Origin: Pseudogymnoascus destructans
Lineage: Eukaryota; Ascomycota; Leotiomycetes; Thelebolales; Thelebolaceae
NCBI RefSeq assembly: GCF_001641265.1
Contig: NW_020167524.1
Coordinates: 1,054,001 to 1,118,000, forward strand
Direction: 5' to 3'
DNA length: 64,000 nt
Shown: positions 9,024 to 21,100 of the stretch, piece by piece
Numbering within the stretch: the stretch's first letter is position 1
Layout of the letters: every line of letters begins with the position of its first letter
Made by a program: the position numbers and the translations under genes
Notes under the pieces: model-generated
The model's database searches: none
Told to the model about the DNA's origin: nothing
The model's input: only the letters and a program-made list of their open reading frames with translations

Positions 9024-10558
9024 TAGTATTACTAGAGACAATGACTCTAATAATAATGTTTTAATTTCTGAATTAAGAGATGAATATCTTAATTTAGGAT
9101 TAGATACATTTAATGGTAATATACCTTGTATAGCACATGTTATTAACATTGCTGTACAAGATAAATTAAATACCTTATTAAAAGATGAAGATAAATATTT
9201 TAAGGAATTTGAAGAGCAAAATTTACTAGAAGAAGATAAGGATATAAGTAAGTTTTTACTCTTCCTATACTTTTATTTATATATACTAACTAATATTTTA
9301 AAGATGTCTTTAATAAGCTTACCTTATGGGCTAAAATGAGACGAATTAGTATTAGCCTTAAATATAATCAAGAGAATGCTAGATTATTAGCAAGGTATAC
9401 TAAATTCTTAAATGGACCTAAGAAGATACAGTTAGGTAAGACTCCTTTATATTAAGTTGTATATACTAAACTTTTAATAGATACCTCTATATGCTTAAGA
9501 ATTTCTTATATCTTAAAGAGCCTATAGAAATAGTTATTACTACTTCTAAAGCTAAGGTCTTTAAAAACAAAGAAAATATTAGAAGAAGAATGGGCTCTCT
9601 TAGAAGTATATAAGGTTATTCTTAATATCTTTATTATTGCTACTACAAAGTTACAAGGAAAAGAATATCCTACTTTATATCTGTAAGGATGCCTCCTTAC
9701 CTAGATACTCGAAGAACCTGCCTCAGAGCTGTTACGGTCACTACAAGCATGAAATTTGACTCGGTGTGGTTTCGAACCAGTAGAGGAGCACATAGCGAGT
9801 TACACTATAGTGGGGGACGGTAAGGGTCTAGGGTTCAGGGTCGATGCGGACCTGTTGCGGTGGAAGGTTCAGGGCTAGGGTTGGAATAACCGAGTCGGGC
9901 CCGTTTCGGGTAGTTAAGGAAACAGACTTAACGGGGTTCCCCCTTCATCTTTTTTGTATCCTTCGTAGTAGACCTATAGGATAGCATCCGTTTAGCCTCC
10001 GACTCGCACTCTCATATGCTATTACTGTGAGCTCGGTGCCCTGTGTCCTTACAATATAATAAATTACCTTTAATAAGTCAAATTTATCAAAGTTTAGACT
10101 TAATGAAAAGTAAAGTACAAAAGGTAAGTTTTACATTCTTATTTTATAAACAAATATACTAATTAATTATAGGGCTCTAAAATGAGCTTAGCAATAGATC
10201 AAGGAGTTTTAAAGCTTAGGAAATACTATTCTCCTCTTCATTTTGAGGTGAAAAATAGTACTTTATTTATAGCAGCTTTACTAGATCCAAGAATTAAAAA
10301 AACTTAGCTTAGTAAATTAGGCTATAACACACAAGCAGAGTTTGATGCTTTAAAAGCTTTAGAAAATGTTTTTGAGCACTAAGTTATATTACTTAAGATT
10401 TATAAAATAATACTAACTATTTTTAGAACTTCACAACTTGATTTTGATAATGAGCTACCTCTTATTAAAAATAAAAATCAAGAAGAAGATAACTCTTTAG
10501 ATGACTTTGAAAAGGCTTTATATTTACAAAATCTAAATGAAGATTCAGAGACAGAGAT
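9024..10558 (+). pseudogene. 5' part of a hAT-family transposase
   Basis: AT-rich plus-strand sequence encoding hAT blocks: SITRDNDSNNNVLISELRD, then NIPCIAHVINIAVQDKL (the RNase-H-fold motif region), a 3' block AKMRRISISLKYNQENARLLA, and later ALLDPRIKK. Introns with GTAAGT donors are visible (about 9247-9304 and 10125-10173). It lacks its N-terminus (a Fot element abuts at 9022), is interrupted by the 372-bp LTR at 9682-10053 and has several stops. The frame runs to the TACTCT at 10559-10564 and continues at 52726 with the C-terminal part: the Starship sits between the two halves. Confidence 0.8.
9682..10053 (-). mobile_element. 372-bp solo LTR-like element, copy 2
   Basis: Inverted relative to copy 1 and identical in length, with TGTAAGGA and TCCTTACA ends. 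The flanking 5-mers ATATC and ATATA match at four of five positions. The pol III-like boxes lie on the minus strand (B-box complement 9768-9778, A-box complement 9799-9809). It interrupts the hAT transposase within a block reading EYPTLYL. Confidence 0.8.
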
Positions 10559-10564
10559 TACTCT
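10559..10564. repeat. Starship target-site repeat, left (TACTCT)
   Basis: Six-base direct repeat at the junction of hAT sequence and Starship; the partner is at 52720-52725. The hAT frame reads GAG ATT ACT CT into the repeat. Confidence 0.85.
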
Positions 10565-11074
10565 ATTTAACGATGTGATGGCTAGGAGGCTGCTGAAAAG
10601 GGCAGCTTTCGTCGCTGTTTTACGCACCCCGCTTGCCCACCTTTCAATACTCCCACACCCCAAAATTAATCGCCGCACACCTATGGTGCCTCAGGTACCT
10701 GAAACAGCTTGTCCACATCGTTCACCTCGTTCACCCCATCCAACCTCTGGCCAACCCATCCCACCTGGCCCTCACTATCCAGGTGCCCACGAAAGCCAAA
10801 ACTGGCCTTCTCCTCGTTGAACCGCTAACTCAAAGGTATTTAAAGGTAGCATGTCCCTTGTTCGCTCTCTTTCGTCTGTTCTTCGCCATCTCTTCTCTTT
10901 CACGTCTCAGTCACTCGATTCTTCACCCCTCCTACAAGCTTTCGCTCGTAGTCTCTCTTTTCAGTCGTCAATACTCCTTGTCTGCATTTTTGTTCAATCA
11001 CTTTGCACCCTCGACTGCTCTCTGGATTCTCTTCTTACTAATCCAATCAACCCTCCACACGTCTCCGTCTCGAC
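10565..11074 (+). promoter_or_regulatory. Starship 5' end and captain upstream region
   Basis: No gene. Subterminal motifs lie at 10573-10582 and 10627-10637. The last 200 bp are a pyrimidine-rich CT stretch leading to the captain ATG, typical of fungal promoter and leader sequence. Confidence 0.5.
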
Positions 11075-13441
11075 ATGGCAATGACTTCCTACTCCGACGA
11101 TGAATCCGACAGCTCGAGCGTTTTCGACTTTGATTCCCTTTTAGATGGTATCGACAATGACACCGATGACGAGTCGTGGCTATTTGACGACGAAATAAAA
11201 CACCCTCCGGAACACTATCTCGCCGAAGCAGAAGAACTCGATGTGCAGCGGCTTCGGCAACGACGATACAGCCCCAATACCCAAGTCCAGCTTGATCGAG
11301 TGAAGTTGCAGTGGGATCGGTAAGTGAACATTCAAATGACTATAGTTGCTTACGCTAACTGTCCACCCCTTTGAAGGTACTGCTCCTACATCAAGAAAGA
11401 CCCAGTACAATGCTTCCGCGATGTCACGATAAGATTCCTCAAAGGCTTCTTGAGCTGGGTTTGCGACCAACGACGAGGGAAAGGCGGACGGAGACGGCCA
11501 GGCATCAAACATACGACGTCGTTGGAGACATTTGGAAGTGGTACAACCTTGTGTACAAGCTCGAGGTTGGCGAGAAGATTGACAAAATGATTATACGACA
11601 AGGGCAAGATGTGAGCTTTTCTAGTTACTACGTTAGGGCTTCTGTTTGTCTTCAGTCTAATATAATTATAGCTGATCAAGTTTGTGGCCGATCAAAAGGG
11701 TCTTGATAACTCAAAGCGGGAGAGTGCAACTATGTATGCTGAAGATCTAGCTGAATTCTCCCGCGTGCTTCTTACGACAACGCAAATGACTTTCGCCATT
11801 GGTTGGCTTCGAATTCAGCAGATCCTCTTCTCTCAACTCGCAGGCATCACTGGCAATCGACCGGAGGCTTTATTACAGCTCCGTCTCCGGCACCTCGAAC
11901 TGACACTGATTCGAGACCCCAGTGGAGGTCGTCCCCGACTGTTTATCGAACTTTCGCCCGAGTTCACCAAGGGTTTTCTCGGCTTAAAGGACGTGTGAGT
12001 GCCCTCTCGTCAGCATCGTACTGACTAGAACCCAAAGCAATAAATTTAAAATCCCCGAAATCATCTACGACCCGACGCTGGTACTGAGTCCGCATGTCTT
12101 CCTGCTTGGCATGCTGTTTAAGGTTCAGGCCTTCAAGTCTCCTACCGTCTATTCACCCGAGAAGTTGTACAGTCTGAACGTTCTGCAGGGGATGAATGAG
12201 CAGGAGCTACCGTTAAAGGATGAGATGCTCGACAATTTCGTCTTTTGTCAAGCGGTTCGTGAGGCGGAAGGCGTTCGCATCGCTCACAATCTACAGCTGT
12301 CGTCGGCATCGATCCGGTACCGCATGAAGATAGGCGGCCAGATCACCGGGTTTAAACAAGTCACGAAGCCGTATGTGCTACGTGACGGGGCCGCTAAGGC
12401 GCTAAATGAGAGTCGTAAGTGTTTTTCTGAGATCCTGCTGTCCTCAACTAATGTGGTCTCTTTGGCACAGCTGATGTTAGTGACTCCGTTCAAAACTTAA
12501 TCTTGCAGCATGCGAGTATCGACACCTTCCTTAAACACTACCTTGATCGGAATATCAATGTGGACGTCCAAAATATATATCGCGGACTCGCGCCGCAAAA
12601 GGCTTTGATGAGGTTCGCATGTTCAATGAGCCGGTCGATCGACCCCCGGCGCCCCTGGAAGCTGACTTCTGCGCAATCAGCATCGGTCAATAACCTTCCA
12701 TGTATCGTGAAATTGTCTCAGATCGCAGCCCACCTGTCAGGGTCTCCAGAAGGCAGCCGGAGGGAAGAGCGCTATCGGAAGGTTAAGAAACGCCTTACGA
12801 GCGAGAGAGCGAGACAGCGGCGGTTGCTACTACTTGACATCGTCGATCGATACAAGAAAGAGCAGCCTGTCATTGACAGCGAGCGGCAGCTATCTGGCAA
12901 GGTGGTCGACGAGGACGTCCGAGGTGCACTAGAGCGATCGGATCATATGACGCCTGAACAACTGCTTCTAATCGACGCGGTTTTGACATTGCCCGAGACG
13001 TCGCTGGAAAAGGAATGTCAACGCAGGATTACGGCCATCAACGCTGTGACGGCGTACTGCAGTGTTGAGGAAGGGGTGGCCTTCCGTCGCAGTCGTGCTG
13101 GTCAGGCAGATCCACTAGTCTCCGCGGTCAAAGACGAAAAACCACTGCAGTCCGAGGCAGATATCATGCTCAGACATGCAATATCGTCGGTTACGACGGA
13201 TAAGAGGCCAACTATATGCTTCGCATGTCTTGGAAACCCGAACCTGACGATTCGAGAGAGGGTCGTCTCGTTTGCAACTCCTGGCTGCCTGACGAGGCAC
13301 TTTATGAGAAAGCATGTTAGAAGACTGGGAGTTAACGAGCCTACGGAGTGTCGGATCTGTGACGTTCGGCTCGAGCATCGGATGCATTTTCAAAGCCACG
13401 CAGAGATATTTCACGGAACTGTCTGTCGGTCCCGCAACTAG
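11075..13441 (+). CDS. Starship captain: DUF3435 tyrosine recombinase, with apparent 1-nt frameshift
   Basis: Five exons: 11075-11319, 11377-11610, 11672-11994, 12038-12414, 12471-13441. They sum to 2150 nt; adding one base gives exactly 717 codons (716 residues). In exon 2 the family sequence (...RRGKGGRRRPGIKHTTSLETF) jumps frame at the T-run 11531-11533 and resumes as WKWYNLVYKLEVGEK, so one T appears lost. The catalytic layout of the YR fold is visible: Arg in ITGNRPEALLQLR (about 221), Arg in YVLRDGAAKAL (about 381), His and the nucleophile Tyr in LQHASIDTFLKHYL (about 408-417). The C-terminus has two zinc fingers (about 640-675 and 690-710), the usual captain tail. The enzyme would cut and rejoin the Starship ends at the TACTCT target. 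The deletion is either real inactivation or a sequence error. Confidence 0.92.
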
Positions 13442-13756
13442 ATGGAATCATTCGGGAGTGTTATGGTTTCTCTTGATTAGGTAGACAGAAGGATTAATTA
13501 TATAGGGAGGAGGCAGGAGTATCTGGCGTCATTTATAGTTTTAATCTAGCTTCCCCCCCATGAAGACCCATACCAGTTCACGTCTTTATCAAAGTGACCT
13601 GATGCTGCACAGCTTGTTATTCGTGCCCATCAACCTAACAATGCCCTTTTTTTTTTTTTCATATTTATATAAAGAAGGATGATTTATCTGCTTATATGTT
13701 TAATAACAAACGCCCTTGGCACTACTTTTCATGCAAAAACAGTTCCTAACTCTACA

Positions 13757-14104
13757 CTAGAGAGTATAACCCGCTCCATGATGCCTCAAAAACTCTGTGG
13801 TTGACTTGTCAAGTTGCTCTCTAGGTGTAGAAATCGAAGAGGTAGACGAACTAGCCAGTCGATTCTGCGTGAGCATCTGTAAGGATTGGTCAGACATATG
13901 ACCAATCCACTCCGAAGTTCGAGCCCCAACGCTGATTCTCTTGGCTGACATCGGATCTCCGCGCGTCGAGACAATGACAAGGTGGGCGTCTTCAACCGTG
14001 CTTACATCTTCAAAGACAACTCGCTGCGCTTGGGCTACTTGTCTAGATACAAGAGCATCGTCTCTCCGCATTCGCTGCTGCTGGGTTGCGTCGTCGGCTG
14101 ACAT
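13757..14104 (-). CDS. Small hypothetical protein
   Basis: An uninterrupted frame of 115 residues starting MSADDATQQQRMRRDD, rich in polar residues, without a recognised domain, signal peptide or membrane segment. It lies just downstream of a broken gene on the same strand (14266-15424) and could be a separate gene or the tail of a longer one. Coding status is uncertain. Confidence 0.4.
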   Translation of the reverse strand: MSADDATQQQRMRRDDALVSRQVAQAQRVVFEDVSTVEDAHLVIVSTRGDPMSAKRISVGARTSEWIGHMSDQSLQMLTQNRLASSSTSSISTPREQLDKSTTEFLRHHGAGYTL

Positions 14105-14265
14105 GCTTGCTCAGTTCTGCGAAGTATTCTGTTGGAAGTTTGGTGATCTATGTTTCTGAGGAGATCAAACCCGACGGTCCTTACATACGGTACATTGGTC
14201 ACCTTTAAAGCTCAGAAAGTCAGAGGACAGAGGAGTCGTTCACTTTATTGAAGGATAAACTATTA

Positions 14266-15424
14266 TCAGACGTCATCACTTAAAGCAATGTCCAGATCAT
14301 GACGTATGCTCACAATCTCAGCTTTGGTAACCTCTACGCCCGTGCGGTAGTTTCCTCATCTATCTCCGTGCAGCAGCCAAAAGTGACCGCAATATCATTC
14401 CACATGGCTAACTAGCTCCGAGCTCGCGTTCCCCAATGTCTGCTCCCTGACCATTGACAGGAAAGATTCCGGTAAGAGATCGATTTGGTGCACCCCGGTT
14501 ATGGCCGCAAGCACCTCGCTCAACAAACGTGGCGTACGCTCTGGAGAGAAATAATTGGCTTCCTGTGGTCTTTCGGTCCTAGGTTCACAGGTGCATTCTC
14601 GATCCCTGCAGCTTACCCAGTGTTTCCATTCTCGCTTGGAGTCTTCCCGCTCCCAAGCCGCATATGCTTTGCTCCAATGGCTATACTATTTGATGTTAAA
14701 GATGCAGCCACTATAGGTGAACCAGTCTTCAACCATCGGGTGGAAGCGAGTCATCCTTGAGACCAGCGGTCCCTGTGTGTTGCATATAGTTGTTCCTCCC
14801 TCCATCACAATATGCTTAGGTTCGAGGAGGCTCTGGGGACTGAAGATGTGTTCAAGACAAGTTATATGGTAGAATTGATTCGGCTCTTATGTCTGGTTAA
14901 GATCTGCTTCCCGATAAGTGTTTTCAGTGCGACTTACGTAGGTGGTGAGATAAATCGCCAGCCCGTCTCCCTGTCAAGTCCTTGAGGTTGAAACGATAGT
15001 CGGACTCGATATTAATAATGCCAGTCAGCTTATGTCGAAGACACAGCAGGGCCCGGCAATGACTCCGCCTGCTCGGTGTGCTCTCCAGGACCAGAATGGA
15101 GGATCCTGACCGAAGCTCTTGCTCAATATCGCTCTTATCCGTAGCGACTGGGTCGGAAGGCTTAGCATTCAACTCTTTCGCCATAGCCTTGTACCATTCC
15201 GGAGACCTCGAACTCCCAACTTTGTTTAGCGTCTGCCTTTTCCTTTTGTTTAATGCTTTCACCAGGGTTTCAACGATTTCTGCTACCTTCTTCGGGCTCA
15301 TTCTTTGGTCCCTCTTCGGCCTGTTCCTTGTACGCACTCCCTCACTCCATGAAGTAGGCGACTGGTCGGCGCTCTCATCAGCAAGGCATCGCTTGCGGCG
15401 CTGGTTAGATGCTTCATCCGCCAT
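14266..15424 (-). pseudogene. Unrecognised cargo gene with three nonsense codons
   Basis: Exon 1 (14938-15424) starts MADEASNQRRKRC. It joins exon 2 (14266-14885) through a 52-nt intron (GTAAGT...AAG with CTTAAC branch site, phase 1). The joined frame is 369 codons with coherent protein composition throughout, for example MTRFHPMVEDWFTYSGC and SHWSKAYAAWEREDSK, but contains TAG at 14686-14688 and TGA at 14395-14397 and 14356-14358. Each is one C-to-T change from CAG or CGA, the pattern left by RIP or cytosine deamination. No family recognised. The plus-strand open frame at 14485-14760 is antisense to it. Confidence 0.6.
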
Positions 15425-15578
15425 AGCAAGTGTCGAAGGTCGTGCGAATGACAGAAGAGAGCCGTTGAGGTGAGGAGGATGAGGGTTGCCCTTCCTAGTA
15501 ATAACAGAAGCGCTCCACTTTTCATGGCATAGGGATTACCTAGAGGAATGGACCATCGGCTGGTCCCGATTATCCCCC

Positions 15579-15836
15579 TCAGAGGTCCACTGGATGGTTA
15601 CCCCTTACCAGGTGTCCACTGAATCTTCTCCTGGACTTATCCTTGCAATCCAAGAACGTTTTAGCGAGAAATGAGTGGGTTAAAGTAGAGACAGTCAGGA
15701 AATGGAGAAGGGGAGAAGTAGCGATAACTAAAGAAGGGAGGGGTGGGGAGGTAGGAGGGCAGCGAGGTGAAAGGCTCTTGTGGGCGGAAAATGACATGGA
15801 GATAGACAGGAAGGTAATGGAACAATGGTGACTCAT
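15579..15836 (-). pseudogene. Possible 5' remnant of a pseudokinase-like gene
   Basis: The frame begins MSHHCS at ATG 15836, and the upstream DNA resembles that of the pseudokinase at 33574-34833 (start MSHRCS): both have a near-identical leader and three tandem GTACGTAC units upstream. Beyond the start the protein is low-complexity and no kinase motif follows. It is probably a degenerate second copy of that gene's promoter and first codons. Confidence 0.3.
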
Positions 15837-15962
15837 GCAACATAACCTGAGTTTGCGTTTTGGGGTACCGCAGCGTCTTTGAAGGTGCAAATGCCTTGCG
15901 CCCGTCTGTCCAACTTGAAAGGCAAGGGGTCGCGGTATTCCAAGCTTCTAGATGATCGGCGT

Positions 15963-15992
15963 AGTACGTACTAGTACGTACCAGTACGTACT
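15963..15992. repeat. Three tandem 10-bp units AGTACGTACY
   Basis: Three consecutive copies of the self-complementary core GTAC-GTAC, followed by CAGTGTGCCATCA. The same arrangement (34921-34950, followed by ACTGTGCCATCA) lies upstream of the pseudokinase at 33574-34833. It is a candidate regulatory site shared by both. Confidence 0.6.
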
Positions 15993-16012
15993 CTGCAGTG
16001 TGCCATCAAAAC

Positions 16013-16197
16013 CACCTGTGATGGAAGAGGTACGAACAGAGGATAAGCGAATTTGCCGCCCTGCGACGATGATGAATCACGTTGAAAACATTCACCTTAA
16101 AGGACGATATCCGAAGGCTAAGATAGAGTGTTTTCACCCAACGTGCAAGTCCCAAAGGCTTGTTCTCGAAACCTTATTTAATGAGCGAGGCGGTTGA
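16013..16197 (+). pseudogene. C2H2-like zinc-finger remnant
   Basis: A short frame (RICRPATMMNHVENIHLKG then IECFHPTCKSQRLVLE) resembles the paired Cys/His segments at the C-terminus of fungal DUF3435 and related zinc-finger proteins. It lacks an N-terminal part and ends early. Probably the tail of a decayed captain-like or zinc-finger gene, cut off 100 bp before the Tc1 insertion. Confidence 0.4.
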
Positions 16198-17222
16198 TGT
16201 TGATGTGAAGTCGAACGATTATAGTCCATGGAACCTCAAAGACTTGCAAGGATGAGTCAGTGGATGTGGAAAGGGTTAGCCAGGTCCACCTGAGAGTACT
16301 CGTACTTTGGGTCAATAATTGTTAACTGTGCAATGATCGTCTACACCCTTGTAACTCCCTTGTAAATATATGGACAAATAGGGAGCGCTGATTACCCGAG
16401 TAATGTTGTGCTGCTTTATCGTATGTACGTGACGCGTTATAGTAATTCAATTAACAACAATGGAAGTTGAGCCGCCATCAACTCCAAAGCGACAGCAAGA
16501 GCTGTCTCGAGATGAACGTCTACAGATTTATACTTTATTTAATGATGCAAAATGGTCGACATATGAAATTTGCAAGTTATTAGATTGTACGCCTCGACAG
16601 GTACAATATGCTCTTGAAACTCGGCCAACACCACAACGAAAAGGAAAATGCGGTCGTAAAGTTGGTATTAATACACCCCGTCGAAAGCAACTTGTTAATT
16701 TTGTTACTGCCTCTCGAGTAAATCGCCGTCTACTTTGGAAAGATATTCCTGCTGCAATCGGATGGGATTGTAAGATTTATGCTATCTCGACAGCATTAAA
16801 AGCTGAAGGATTTAACAGACGAATCGCACGACGAAAACCACATCTTTTGCAACGACATGCAGATACACGACTTGCTTGGGCAATAGAACATGAAAATTGG
16901 ACATTGGAACAATGGGGATCTATCTTATGGACAGATGAAACTTGGGTAAATCCAGGATTACATAACAAGCATACAAATAAGGTTACTCGACAGGTGGGAG
17001 AGGAACTTTTGCCTGATTGTGTCGACCCAAAGATACAGCGAAAAATCGGTTGGATGTTCTTTGGGGGGATTACAGGAAGATATGGAAAAGGGCCCTGCCT
17101 ATTTTGGGAAAAGCGATGGGGAACTATAACTTCTGCAACATACTGTGAACATACTGTTCCAATTCTTGATGCATATATACGTGAACATCTAGAGTTAGTT
17201 CTAATGCAAGATGGAGCAGGCG

Positions 17223-18159
17223 TGTAATGGTGGGTGCACCAGATATGAGAATCTAGCCACCCAAGGAAGGGATGAATTTACTAAGACAACACACTGTCTT
17301 AGGAAACAGAGCCAAAGGGTTGTAGCTTAGACTATTCCACAACGCAGCAATCAGGTGTATGATGTGGTGAAGTGGTTTAGACAAGTTGCAACAAATGTTG
17401 AGTCTGAGAACTCAGGGGTAAGTCAGAGGTTAGCACCTCACTGACTTTTCAAAAAACAGAGAATAACAAGATCAATGCTTGGAAGCTTGGAAAAGACGTA
17501 GAAGTATGTGCTAGTCGATTTACTGTATTGCCTGCTTGCCCTTTCTTAAGGAAAGGGCAATCCTATTTATGCCAAAGGAGTGTAGTTCTCTCATTTTCCA
17601 TGACTTTCCATGACTAACCAGGCTTGGTAAATGTATTAGAAATCAAGTGCGACCCACAACTAGCTTGCTAATCATGTAGTGAACGTAAGAGAATCCCATA
17701 GAACCATCTCTTGGGTTCCTAGCCTATAGGAAGTGAAAAGGAGGTCCAAGGTCAGAGTACCTATAGACAAATTATGTCATAACTTAACCAATCTTGTGGG
17801 TAACTAAGGAGCGATGACGTGTAATGAATCATAGAGGGTTGTAGAAGCTTCTAGAGCTATCGTTCATGTTCCTAGGCCTCTAGTTGGTAGAGATATGCCA
17901 TGTGGTAGTATTGGCCCACCCCCTTAAGGAGGAGATTTTCTTAATAACTTGTTCAATGAGTGTCCAAATGATATGCCGTGATGTATGTAGCATAAACAGA
18001 TGTAGTAGAAGAGTTTGCAGCAATCGTTGAGTAGTATTGCTTCTGTTGTTGGTGTGATAAGCCAAGATATGTATGGTGACTTGTAGGTTTGAGGAGGAGA
18101 TTTCTAAGTTTGCTCTTCAGTTTGATAGCAAACTGAGTGCAACGAATGTCAGTATGACA
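17223..18159 (-). repeat. 3' LTR of the chromovirus
   Basis: 937 bp, TGTAATGG...GTATGACA on the plus strand (TGTCATAC...CATTACA in element orientation). It adjoins the polypurine tract. Confidence 0.93.
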
Positions 18160-18172
18160 TGATCCCCCTTTT
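18160..18172 (-). other. Polypurine tract of the chromovirus
   Basis: On the minus strand AAAAGGGGGATCA immediately precedes the 3' LTR, the position and composition of a plus-strand primer site. It overlaps the end of the Gag-Pol frame. Confidence 0.7.
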
Positions 18173-21100
18173 AAGGACGTTTGTGGGCTGTCTGCTTGCC
18201 CTTTAGCCAGGTGGCTTTCTTAGAAAGAAATTCTAGAATGAGCTTAGATGCATTTTTTAGATTTCTCTTAGGCTCCCAAGTGTTGTCACTTGTAGGATAG
18301 CCTTTCCACTTAACGAGGAAGTAGTCCTGACCTCTAAGTGTCTTTTTGTCAAGGATAGACTCTACTTCATATTCTGGTTGATCCAAGATCAGAACAGGAG
18401 GTGGAGGAGACTGAAGTGGTCTTAAGGAACTTTCTTGTGCCTTAGACAAGAGAGATGCATGGAAGACATTATGGATAGTCCAAGTAGGTGGTAATGCAAG
18501 CTCGAAAGCATTCTTGCCAATAGTCCTTGTGATCTTAAAAGGTCCAAGTCTTTTAGTATCAAGTTTGTCTGAAGGTCTAGTAGTTGTGATATGTCTTCTA
18601 GACAAAAAGACTTGATCACCAACTTTGAATTGTGGTGCAACCACCCCCCTGTTAAAGGCCTGAGCCTGCTCGTCTTGTGCACGCTGTATTTGAACCTTGA
18701 GATAGTCCTGGAGGCCCTTAAGGTAGATGATTCTTTCAGTAGCAGAAGGGTTTTTGAAATTTTCAGGACAATTCAGTTCTGCCACTTCAAACCTAGGGTG
18801 ATAACCATAGTTTGCATAGAAAGGTGTCTCTTTTGTGGTGTTAGAGACTGTGTTGTTGTAAGCAAATTCTGCAAGATGGAGAAGATCTGCCCAGTTGTCT
18901 TGAGCATAGTTTGTATAAATTCTTAGATATTGTTCAAGTACAGAGTTGACTCTCTCTGTCTGGCCATCTGTTTGAGGGTGATAAGCTGTAGAGAAGCGTT
19001 GTTCCATGTTTAAGAGTTTAGAGAACTCCTTAAAAAAGTTTGAAGTGAAAACTGCTCCCCTATCTGAGATCCAGTGTCCAGGAATTCCATGATATTTAAA
19101 GACCACCTTGAGGAATAGCCACGCAAGTTCAGAAGCTGTGATAGTCTCATTGCAAGGCTCAAAGTGTGCCATTTTTGTGAGCCTTTCTACCACCACAAGG
19201 ATAGAGTCATAAGGGGTAGCACCCCCTTTTGGGATAGAAGGAGGCAACTTGACTATAAAGTCAATGGATATGGAGTCCCATGGGCGTTCTGGTATAGGTA
19301 GAGGCTGCAAGAGGCCATAGGGCTTTTGCCGTGTAGGCTTGTTCAAGTTGCAAGTAGTGCAAGAAGATATATAGTCTTGAAGAGTAGTCCTTAGACTAGG
19401 CCAGTAGAACTTTCTTGTTAGAAGTTCATAAGTTTTTGCAAAGCCAAAGTGCCCTGCAGCTGGAGCATCATGGAACTGCTGTAGGAGGTGTAGCTGTAAT
19501 CGTTTATCCCTTGGGACATAGATATAGTTCTTGAATAAGAGAAGTCCATGCTGATTTTTTGAGAAATTCTGTAGTCCAACTTTCTCAAGAGAGGAACCTT
19601 TCTTCTGGAGGTATTCCAAAGTTCTTTTCGCAAAGGGATCATGGTTGTAAGCATCTTTGAATGCTTTAAGAAGTGTTGCTGAGGGTGTATAGTCTTTAAA
19701 GGTCTCTGGTTCCTGAGAAGAGGTAATGGGGGCAACTTGGTCTTGAGGGGATAAGTTTACCCCTAAGTCCTCTGTAGTACTAAGGTTGCTTAAAGATGCT
19801 GCTATAAGCTTTGCTGAGTCTAGCAGAGCCTTTGTATTGCTAGTTTTAGCAGAATCTTGGTAGTCATGTCTTCTTGAGAGGAGATCTGCTCTTTGATTCT
19901 TGGCCCCTGAGACATGTTTTATAACAAAGTCAAAACCTCCTAGTTGTTCAGACCACCTTGCTTGTCGTCGATTGAGCTGTTTAGTGGTTGTAAAGGTCAA
20001 GAGATTTGAATGGTCACTGTAAATAGTGATAGGATAGTTTGCCCCTTCAAGGTAGCATCTCCAATGCTTTAGAGAACATACTATGGCAAGCAGTTCCTTG
20101 TCTGTAATGGGATAGTTTTGTTCAGCTGCTGATAGCTTTCTTGAGTAAAATGCCACAGGCTGTAGCTCTTCTTGTTTGTCTTTTGGAGCTTGGTATAAGA
20201 TTCCAGAAATGGCAAAATCTGAGGCATCTGTCTCAAGAGTGGCAGGTTTCAAGGGGTTAAAGTGTAGTAACATTTTCCCTTCTTTAAATTCTCCTTTAAG
20301 AGCATCGAAAGCATCTTGCTGTGTCTTATCCCAGTGATACAAAGTGTCCTTGTGAAGTAATTGAGTAAGGGGTAAAGCCAAGGATGTATATCTTGGTATA
20401 AACCTCCTGTAATAGTTGGCAAACCCAAGGAAAGACTGAACCTCTTTAATGCTGGAAGGAATAGGCCACGTTTGTACTGCTTTTGTCTTTTCAGGGTCCA
20501 TCTGAATTCCTTCTGTTGAAATTCTATGTCCTAAGAAATCAACTTGAGACATATGGAAAAGACATTTCTCAAGTTTGCAAAAGAGTTGTGCTTGAGATAG
20601 CTTCTCTAAGACTTGCCTAACATGTAGAACATGCTCTTGAGTGTCTAAAGAGTATATAAGAATGTCGTCTAAGTAGACAACAACAAAGATATCCAAGTAA
20701 GGTCTTAGAATATCATTCATGAGAGCTTGGAAAGAAGCAGGTGCATTGGCAAGCCCAAAAGGCATTACCTGGTATTCAAAATGACCATAGCGTGTTCTGA
20801 ATGCTGTCTTCCACTCATCACCTTCCTTGATGCGTATCAGGTTATAAGCTCCCCTGAGATCTAACTTGGTAAAGATCCTTGCTGAAGAGAGCCTATCTAT
20901 GAGCTCAGGGATAAGGGGTAAAGCATATCTGTTTTTAACAGTGACTGCATTAAGGCCCCTATAATCAACACAGAGACGCAAGGAGCCATCTTTCTTCTTG
21001 ACAAAGAGAATGGGAGCTCCTGCTGGTGAGGAAGAAGGTCTGATAAAGCCAGAACTAAGGTTCTCATCTAGGTATTCTCTGAGAGTTTTCAGCTCTAATT

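Noticed and set aside
14485..14760. Plus-strand frame of 91 codons
   Set aside because: Antisense to the coherent second exon of the pseudogene at 14266-15424.
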